DNA of 64,000 nucleotides from Nonomuraea spiralis. Its GTDB lineage: Bacteria; Actinomycetota; Actinomycetes; Streptosporangiales; Streptosporangiaceae. Below the pieces are notes generated by a model, which saw nothing but the letters and a program-made list of their open reading frames with translations, was not told the DNA's origin and made no database searches. The stretch's first letter is position 1. Each line of letters starts with the position of its first letter. The stretch is from NCBI RefSeq assembly GCF_014648435.1, contig NZ_BMRC01000012.1, positions 62,001 to 126,000 on the forward strand. The letters are read 5' to 3'. Positions 58,868-64,000 of this stretch are shown here, piece after piece. Made by a program: the position numbers and the translations under genes.

Positions 58868-60043
58868 TCACCCCTCCGTCACGAAGCGGGCGAACCCGGT
58901 GCTCATGGAACGGGCCAACGCCTCGACCTGCGGGCCCGTACCGGTCAGGGGTGTGCCGTGGGTGCCGAGGTAGAGGGGGACGTCCACCAGGTGGCAGGCG
59001 CCCAGCTCGATGCCGCCGTGGCTCATCGGGGAGCGATGTCCGCAGACCCGGTGCTCGGCGGGGCCGTGGTGGGCGTCGGCGAGCTCCCGCGCCGGACCGG
59101 TGAAGAGCGTGCCGGTGTCCAGGCCGTCCTGGCCGATCGCGGTGAACAGGCGGGTCTCCTCGGCCGTCGTCGTCAGCAGCAGCGGGACCGGCGCGGCGGC
59201 GCCAGAGCGGATCGCCTCCAACGGATGGACGGCCAGCAGGTCGCCGTCCACGACGGGCGCCGCGGGCAACAGGCCGCCGGCCGGGGCGCACGCGCGTACG
59301 GCGGCCTCCTCGGCGGCCAGCAGGTCCGCGAGCGGCACCTCGAACGGGTCCGCGCCGAGCGCCGAACGCGCCGCCGCGGTCCAGGCCGTGGCCTCGGCGG
59401 GCGTGCGGAACCCGTACGGGACGGGGCTCATCGCCGCCGCCCTGGCGAACAGGCCGGGGGCGCACGTCATCAGGGCCAGCACGCAGGTGCCGCCCGCCGA
59501 GTGACCGGCCAGGGTGACGTTCCGCGGGTCGCCGCCGAAGGCCGCGGCGGTGTCGCGTACCCATTCCAGGGCGGCGATCTGGTCGCGCAGGGCCAGGTTG
59601 GCCGGGACGCCGTCGCCGTGCCAGAAGCCGGGCAGGCCGAGCCGGTAGTTGACGGTGATCACGACCAGGCCGTGGTCGCGGGCGAGCGCGGTGCCGTCGT
59701 ACATCGCCTGGGCGCCGGAGCCGAAGACGAACGCGCCGCCGTGCAGGAAGACCAGCACCGGGCGGCGGCCCTCGCAGGAGGGCGTCCAGACGTTGAGGAA
59801 CAGGCAGTCCTCGGCCGACGCGGCCGGGTCGATCTCCAGGCCCGGCACCCAGGCCATGCGGCCGGGCCGCTGCGGGGCGGGCGGGCCGGGCGTGAGCGCG
59901 TCGGCGACGCCGCGCCAGGGGCGCGCGGGCTCCGGCGCGGCGAGGCGGCGGGCGGGCGCGGCGTACCGCACCCCCTTGAACGTGCTCACCCCGCCGGCGC
60001 GCACGCCGCGCAGCACCCCGAGCGGCGTGTGCGCGAGCGTCAT
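58868..60043 (-). CDS. Carboxylesterase (type B)
   Basis: 391 residues. The Ser esterase motif is NVTLAGHSAGGTCVLALMTC, with HGGAFVFGSGAQAMYDGTAL (oxyanion hole), EDCLFLNVWTPSCEGRRPVL and the His region VCGHRSPMSHGG. No signal peptide, so cytoplasmic. It is the last gene of the meta-cleavage operon, ATGA-overlapping the ACMSD-like gene, although no pathway step needs an esterase. Possibly a second N-formylkynurenine formamidase, or it handles esters feeding the pathway. Confidence 0.85.
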   Translation of the reverse strand: MTLAHTPLGVLRGVRAGGVSTFKGVRYAAPARRLAAPEPARPWRGVADALTPGPPAPQRPGRMAWVPGLEIDPAASAEDCLFLNVWTPSCEGRRPVLVFLHGGAFVFGSGAQAMYDGTALARDHGLVVITVNYRLGLPGFWHGDGVPANLALRDQIAALEWVRDTAAAFGGDPRNVTLAGHSAGGTCVLALMTCAPGLFARAAAMSPVPYGFRTPAEATAWTAAARSALGADPFEVPLADLLAAEEAAVRACAPAGGLLPAAPVVDGDLLAVHPLEAIRSGAAAPVPLLLTTTAEETRLFTAIGQDGLDTGTLFTGPARELADAHHGPAEHRVCGHRSPMSHGGIELGACHLVDVPLYLGTHGTPLTGTGPQVEALARSMSTGFARFVTEG

Positions 60044-61023
60044 CCCGCGAGCCTCAGGAACGCGGCGGCGTTGCCGCCGAGGACGGCGGCGCGGCCCTCG
60101 TCGTCCAGCTCCGGGCAGGCGCGTACGACCGCGCCCGGGTCCTGCTCCCCCAGCGGGAACGGGAAGTCGGTGCCGAGCATGACCCGCTCGGCCCCCATCA
60201 CCTCGACCAGCAGCCGCAGGGCGCGCGGGTCGAACACGGCCGAGTCCACGAAGAAGCGGTCGGTGTAGGCCGACGGCGGCCTCGGCGAGTGCTCGCGGAC
60301 GATGTCGCGCTGGTGCCAGGCGTTGTCGGCCCGGCCGAGCAGGTAGGCGAAGCTGCCGCCGCCGTGGCAGAAGCACAACCGCAGCGAGCTCGGCAGCCGC
60401 TCGAACGCCCCCGACAACATCAGCGACAGGATGCCGAGATGGGTCTCGGCCGCCATGCCGACCAGCCACGGCATCATGTGGCCGCGCATGCGGTCGGCGC
60501 CGAGCATGTCCCAGGGGTGGACGAGCACCGGCATGTCCTGCTCGGCGCAGTGCGCGAGGAAGGCGACGATGTCGGGGTCGTCCAGGTTGCGAAGGCCGAC
60601 GTGGTTGCCGATGTGCACACCGCGGTGCCCGGCCGCCTTGGCCTCGGTGACCGTCCTGGCCGCCAGGGCGGCGTCCTGGAGCGGCACCTGGCACAACGGC
60701 AGCAGCCGTTCGGGGGCCTGCGCGCAGTGGGCGAGCACGCGGTCGTTGACCAGGTCGCACCACTCGGCCGCGCGGGCCGGGTCGGCCGCGTAGCCGAACA
60801 GCAGCGGGGTCGAGGAGACGGCCTGCACGTCCACGCCGGTACGGTCCATCGCGGCCACGCGGGCCCCGGCGTCCCACAACTCCGGCGTGACCGGGCGGTA
60901 GTCGTCCTCGCCGCTCATCATCATGCCGTCGCGCAACCACGGCTCACCGGCGCCGGTGAGGATGCGCGCCTCCTCGCGGGTGATCCGCGGGAAGACGTGC
61001 GCGTGCACGTCGATCATGGTCAC
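60040..61023 (-). CDS. Aminocarboxymuconate-semialdehyde decarboxylase (ACMSD)-like amidohydrolase
   Basis: 327 residues from GTG 61023 (overlap GTGA with the dioxygenase stop). Zinc ligands: H-x-H in MIDVHAHVFPRI, MPVLVHPWDMLG, LRLCFCHGGGSFAYLL (His) and VMLGTDFPFPLG (Asp), as in ACMSD. It decarboxylates 2-amino-3-carboxymuconate semialdehyde to 2-aminomuconate semialdehyde, directing flux away from quinolinate. Confidence 0.92.
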   Translation of the reverse strand: MTMIDVHAHVFPRITREEARILTGAGEPWLRDGMMMSGEDDYRPVTPELWDAGARVAAMDRTGVDVQAVSSTPLLFGYAADPARAAEWCDLVNDRVLAHCAQAPERLLPLCQVPLQDAALAARTVTEAKAAGHRGVHIGNHVGLRNLDDPDIVAFLAHCAEQDMPVLVHPWDMLGADRMRGHMMPWLVGMAAETHLGILSLMLSGAFERLPSSLRLCFCHGGGSFAYLLGRADNAWHQRDIVREHSPRPPSAYTDRFFVDSAVFDPRALRLLVEVMGAERVMLGTDFPFPLGEQDPGAVVRACPELDDEGRAAVLGGNAAAFLRLAG

Positions 61024-61562
61024 CGGACCACCGGCCGCAGATGCTCCGGCCAGTCCTTGCCGGGGTGCTCGGCGCCGCAGTGGGGGCAGGTGCGGTCGCC
61101 CTCGTGGAAGGCGCGGAAGACCGGCGGCAGGTCGTCGACGATCGACTGGAGCTGCATCTCGGCGCGGTGGACCAGGTGGTGGCAGTTGACGCAGTACCAC
61201 TCGAAGGCGTCCAGGGCGCCCTGCGGCCGGGCGAACTCCACGACCAGCCCGATCGAGCCGGGCACCGGCCGCTGCGGCGAGTGCCGTACGTGCGGCGGCA
61301 GCAGGAAGACGTCGCCCTCGCCGATCTGCACGTCCACGGGAGGCTTGCCCTCCTCCTCCATGACCCGCAGCACCATTCCGCCCCTGAGCTGGTAGAAGAA
61401 CTCCTCGATCGGGTCGTCGTGGAAGTCGGTGCGCTGGTTGGGGCCGCCCACGATCGTCACCATGAGGTCGGCGTCCTTCCAGATCTGCGCGTTGCCGACC
61501 GGCGGCTTGAGCAGGTCCTGGTGCTCGTCGATCCACTTGTTCAGGTTGAAGGGGGGGATCAT
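61020..61562 (-). CDS. 3-Hydroxyanthranilate 3,4-dioxygenase
   Basis: 180 residues, cupin. Iron ligands in RTDFHDDPIEEFFYQLRG (His48, Glu54) and LPPHVRHSPQRP. The C-terminal rubredoxin-like site has Cys124, Cys127 (YCVNCHH) and Cys159, Cys162 (CPHCG), as in bacterial HAO. It opens the ring of 3-hydroxyanthranilate to ACMS. ATGA overlap with the deaminase gene upstream. Confidence 0.95.
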   Translation of the reverse strand: MIPPFNLNKWIDEHQDLLKPPVGNAQIWKDADLMVTIVGGPNQRTDFHDDPIEEFFYQLRGGMVLRVMEEEGKPPVDVQIGEGDVFLLPPHVRHSPQRPVPGSIGLVVEFARPQGALDAFEWYCVNCHHLVHRAEMQLQSIVDDLPPVFRAFHEGDRTCPHCGAEHPGKDWPEHLRPVVR

Positions 61563-61987
61563 GCCGGGCTCCTTTGCGGGATGAGGGCGATGCAGGAGAT
61601 CTCGATCAGCAGGTGCGGGTGCGGGAGCTGGTGGACGGCGACGGTGGTGCGGGCGGGGCCGCTCTCGTCGAAGTACGTGCCGTAGACCTCGTTGTAGCCG
61701 CCGAAGTCGTTCATGTTGACCAGGTACGTGGTCACGTTCACCACGTCCGCCAGGCCGCCTCCGGCGGCGGCCAGCAGGTCGGCGATGTTCTCGATCACCG
61801 CCCTGGTCTGCTCGCGGATGTCGAGGCTGGTGGTGCCCAGCTCGTCGGCGCTCGCCCCGGCGAAGGAGCCGTCGGGGCGGCGCGAGCTGGTGCCGGACAC
61901 GAACACGAAGTCGCCGGCCCGCTTGACGTGCGGGAACCTGCCGCGGGGCCGGGCCTTGCCCTCGACCAGCAGCGCGTCGTCGCTCAT
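61559..61987 (-). CDS. 2-Aminomuconate deaminase (RidA/YjgF family)
   Basis: 142 residues. RidA trimer fold: PHVKRAGDFVFVSGTSSRRP, TRAVIENIADLLAAAGGGLA and the Arg in ARTTVAVHQLPHPHLLIEIS. In NbaF/AmnD-type enzymes it converts 2-aminomuconate to 4-oxalocrotonate and ammonia. Gene order HAO-deaminase-decarboxylase-hydratase follows the nba and 2-aminophenol operons. Overlaps both neighbours by four bases. Confidence 0.88.
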   Translation of the reverse strand: MSDDALLVEGKARPRGRFPHVKRAGDFVFVSGTSSRRPDGSFAGASADELGTTSLDIREQTRAVIENIADLLAAAGGGLADVVNVTTYLVNMNDFGGYNEVYGTYFDESGPARTTVAVHQLPHPHLLIEISCIALIPQRSPA

Positions 61988-62730
61988 CGGGTGGTCACCT
62001 CCACGTGTCCGAGCCCGGCGGCGGCGACGCGCACGTGCGCCCCGGCGGGCAGTGGCACGGCCGCCGTGGCCGCTCCGGCCAGGACGATCCAGCCGGCCTC
62101 CATCTCGATGCCGGCGGCCCTGGTCAGCCGGGCGGCGGCGGTCAGCGCGCGCAGCGGGTGGCCGAGGATGGCCGCCGACGAGCCGCCGGCGACCTGGCGG
62201 CCGTCGATCTCCATGACCAGGCCGACGTTGCCGAGGTCGCCCGCGTCCTGCGGACGGCGCCAGGGGCCGAGGCCGAACCCGCTGGCCGAGGCGTTGTCGG
62301 CGATGACGTCGGGCAGGGTGAAGCTGAAGCCCTCGTAGCGGGAGTCGAGCACCTCGTAGCCGACCGCGACGCCGCCGACGGCCGTGGCCACGTCGGCGGG
62401 CGTGCGCACCGGGCGGTCCAGCAGGAACGCGATCTCCGGCTCGATCCGCGGATGGATCAGCCCGCTCGTGTCGAGCCGGGACTCGACCAGCATGGCGTCG
62501 GTGAGCAGGCCCCAGATGACGTCGTCCACGCCCATCTGGATCATCTTCGCGCGGCTGGTGAAGCCCATCTTGACGCCGATGATCCGTTCGCCGCGGGCCA
62601 GCCGCCGCTCGATCAGGGCACGCTGCACCTCGTACGCGGCGGGCACGTCGAGGTCGGCGGCGTCGGTCAGGCGGGGGATGGCGCGGCCGGTCAGGGTGGC
62701 CTCGTCCAGGCGTTCGGCGAGCGCGTTCAC
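61984..62730 (-). CDS. 4-Oxalocrotonate (2-oxo-3-hexenedioate) decarboxylase
   Basis: 248 residues, GTG start. Fumarylacetoacetase/hydratase-like fold: IIGVKMGFTSRAKMIQMGVD and IHPRIEPEIAFLLDRPVR (metal-binding Glu), then LPDVIADNASASGFGLGP. It belongs to the XylI/NbaG group and removes CO2 to give 2-hydroxypenta-2,4-dienoate. It resembles the neighbouring hydratase, both of one superfamily; in homologues the two form a complex. Confidence 0.9.
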   Translation of the reverse strand: MNALAERLDEATLTGRAIPRLTDAADLDVPAAYEVQRALIERRLARGERIIGVKMGFTSRAKMIQMGVDDVIWGLLTDAMLVESRLDTSGLIHPRIEPEIAFLLDRPVRTPADVATAVGGVAVGYEVLDSRYEGFSFTLPDVIADNASASGFGLGPWRRPQDAGDLGNVGLVMEIDGRQVAGGSSAAILGHPLRALTAAARLTRAAGIEMEAGWIVLAGAATAAVPLPAGAHVRVAAAGLGHVEVTTR

Positions 62731-63536
62731 CGGTCCTCCTCGGGGGTGTCCTGGGCGAAGGCGGCGCGGACGTCGCCGAGCCCGTCGATCCGGGCCTCCA
62801 GCACGTCGCCCGGCCGTACCGGTACGACGGGGCCGAGCGCGCCGGTCAGCACGGTGTCGCCCGCCCGGAGCGGGCGGCCGAGCGCGGCCAGCGTGTCGGC
62901 CAGCCAGACCGCGGCGTGCAGCGGGTGGCCCAGGCAGGCCGCGCCGACGCCGGTCGAGACCTGCTCGCCGCGGCGTTCGATGACCATCCCGGCCAGCCGC
63001 AGGTCCAGGTCGCGCAGGGAGACCGGGCGGTTGCCGAGCACGTACAGGCCGGCCGAGGCGTTGTCGGCGACGGTGTCGGCCAGCGTGATGTCCCAGTCGC
63101 GGATGCGGCTGCCGACCACCTCGATCGCGGGCAGCGCGAACGCCGTCGCGGCGATCACGTCGGCGACCGTGTGCCGCTCGTGCGGCAGATCGCGGTCGAG
63201 CACGAGCGCGACCTCGGCCTCGGCGCGCGGCTGGAGCACCGCGCCGGCCGGGATCTCCGCGCCGTCGGGCACGGCCATGTCGGCGAACAGCACGCCGAAG
63301 TCCGGGGAGCCGACGCCGAGCTGCCGCTGCACGGCCTCGCTGGTCAGCCCGATCTTGCGGCCGGTGATCCGCCTGCCCTCGCCGAGCCAGCGCTCGGTGA
63401 GCAGGTTCTGCACCGCGTAGGCCGCCTCCAGGCCGTCGACCAGGTCGCGGACCGGCTCGCACGGGCGGCCGGACGCGTACGCCTCCAGCAGCCGCGCGGC
63501 GGCGGCGCGATGGTTGTCTGTCACTTCGGTCCTCAT
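62727..63536 (-). CDS. 2-Hydroxypenta-2,4-dienoate (2-keto-4-pentenoate) hydratase
   Basis: 269 residues, ATG 63536 overlapping the ALDH stop (ATGA); an ATG at 63548 gives 4 more. TGRKIGLTSEAVQRQLGVGS and LQPRAEAEVALVLDRDLPH carry the metal ligands, and LADTVADNASAGLYVLGNRP is typical of MhpD/XylJ hydratases. It adds water to form 4-hydroxy-2-oxovalerate, cleaved next by an aldolase expected just outside the window. Confidence 0.9.
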   Translation of the reverse strand: MRTEVTDNHRAAAARLLEAYASGRPCEPVRDLVDGLEAAYAVQNLLTERWLGEGRRITGRKIGLTSEAVQRQLGVGSPDFGVLFADMAVPDGAEIPAGAVLQPRAEAEVALVLDRDLPHERHTVADVIAATAFALPAIEVVGSRIRDWDITLADTVADNASAGLYVLGNRPVSLRDLDLRLAGMVIERRGEQVSTGVGAACLGHPLHAAVWLADTLAALGRPLRAGDTVLTGALGPVVPVRPGDVLEARIDGLGDVRAAFAQDTPEEDR

Positions 63537-64000
63537 ATCTTGACGCACACGTTGACGGGCTCGGAGAAGAAGTCGAGCGAGTACTCGCCGCCCTCGCGCC
63601 CGATGCCGGAGGCCTTCACGCCGCCGAACGGGGTGCGCAGGTCGCGCAGGTTCCAGCAGTTGACCCAGACGATCCCGGCCTGGACGCGCGGCGCGACGCG
63701 GTGGGCACGCGACAGGTCCGTGGTCCAGACCGTGGCGGCCAGTCCGTACGGGCTGTCGTTGGCCAGCCGGACGGCCTCGTCCTCGTCGTCGAAGGGGGCC
63801 ACGTGGCAGATCGGGCCGAAGACCTCCTCGCGCACGGTCCTGGCCTGCGGCGGCAGGCCGGTGAGCACGGTGGGCTCGACGTGGAAGCCGCCGTCGCGGT
63901 CGTCGCCGAACTCCGGCACGCCGCCCCCGGCCAGCACGGTCGCGCCTTCCTCGACGGCGAGCCGGTAGTAGGACAACACCTTGTCGCGGTGCTGCGCGGA
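63533..64000 (-). CDS. Aldehyde dehydrogenase (2-aminomuconic/2-hydroxymuconic semialdehyde type), partial
   Basis: Only the C-terminal 155 or so residues are present; the gene continues past the right edge. TVREEVFGPICHVAPFDDED and the active-site-region end APRVQAGIVWVNCWNLRDLR, TPFGGVKASGIGREGGEYSL match NbaE/AmnC-type semialdehyde dehydrogenases of the ALDH superfamily. It would oxidise 2-aminomuconate semialdehyde to 2-aminomuconate with NAD+. Catalytic Cys lies outside the window. Probably an upstream gene of the lower operon. Confidence 0.88.
   Translation of the reverse strand, partial: SAQHRDKVLSYYRLAVEEGATVLAGGGVPEFGDDRDGGFHVEPTVLTGLPPQARTVREEVFGPICHVAPFDDEDEAVRLANDSPYGLAATVWTTDLSRAHRVAPRVQAGIVWVNCWNLRDLRTPFGGVKASGIGREGGEYSLDFFSEPVNVCVKI

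Noticed and set aside
1..64000. tRNA, rRNA, insertion sequences, phage integrases or attachment sites.
   Set aside because: None was recognised by eye on either strand; subtle or degraded ones could be missed without a search tool.

Overview
The window is very GC-rich DNA with strong third-position GC, many GTG/TTG starts, four-base GTGA/ATGA gene overlaps, Shine-Dalgarno motifs such as GGAGG and families typical of filamentous actinomycetes. I infer a Streptomyces-like or Streptosporangiaceae-like (Nonomuraea/Actinomadura type) chromosome. The genus cannot be fixed from the sequence alone. I see no tRNA, rRNA, insertion sequence, prophage or CRISPR array, and no gap over about 300 bases without a gene.

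Layout. 1-4.5 kb: a hemerythrin tail, an MFS exporter divergent from its MerR regulator, a GNAT enzyme, a decayed alpha/beta hydrolase, a small secreted His-rich protein and a TetR regulator. 4.5-7.5 kb: a PLP aminotransferase translationally coupled to a YheO-like PAS regulator, then an AlkZ/HTH_42-type protein. 7.5-13.2 kb: a divergent pair of large secreted carbohydrate-active proteins, a GH29 alpha-L-fucosidase and a 1133-residue beta-helix/PDZ protein. 13.2-22 kb: an APC amino acid permease, a vWA/PP2C/kinase signalling triad resembling the TerY-P group, and a secreted M4 metalloprotease with a foldable 5' leader. 22-25 kb: a toxin-antitoxin pair, an FkbM methyltransferase and an unrecognised 457-residue protein. 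25-37.8 kb: accessory genes with many regulators, namely a dienelactone hydrolase, a zinc-ribbon TetR with a beta-helix enzyme, twin STAS proteins, a macrolide glycosyltransferase plus Vat acetyltransferase resistance pair with a divergent TetR, PadR with a carotenoid oxygenase, MerR with an NTF2-like protein, and a MalY-type lyase.

37.8-50.6 kb is a minus-strand scavenging region. A complete Dpp-type ABC importer (lipoprotein, two permeases, fused double ATPase) is followed by an N-acyl-D-amino-acid deacylase, a PucR regulator, a GNAT enzyme and an N-acylamino acid racemase-like enolase-superfamily protein. A serine D-peptidase-like hydrolase and a DppA M55 D-aminopeptidase lie just upstream. 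Together they suggest import and stereochemical processing of D-amino-acid-containing or N-acylated peptides, perhaps from peptidoglycan. 50.6-54.1 kb holds an MFS exporter/TetR pair facing an M14 carboxypeptidase across a perfect operator dyad.

54.1-64.0 kb is a near-complete tryptophan catabolic locus. The upper operon holds tryptophan 2,3-dioxygenase, kynureninase, kynurenine 3-monooxygenase and a formamidase-like hydrolase, with a divergent Lrp/AsnC regulator and three GGCTATAT half-sites. The lower operon holds an aldehyde dehydrogenase (cut by the window end), a hydratase, a decarboxylase, an aminomuconate deaminase, 3-hydroxyanthranilate dioxygenase, an ACMSD-type decarboxylase and an unexpected carboxylesterase. 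It would take tryptophan through 3-hydroxyanthranilate by meta cleavage towards 2-oxopent-4-enoate and central metabolism.
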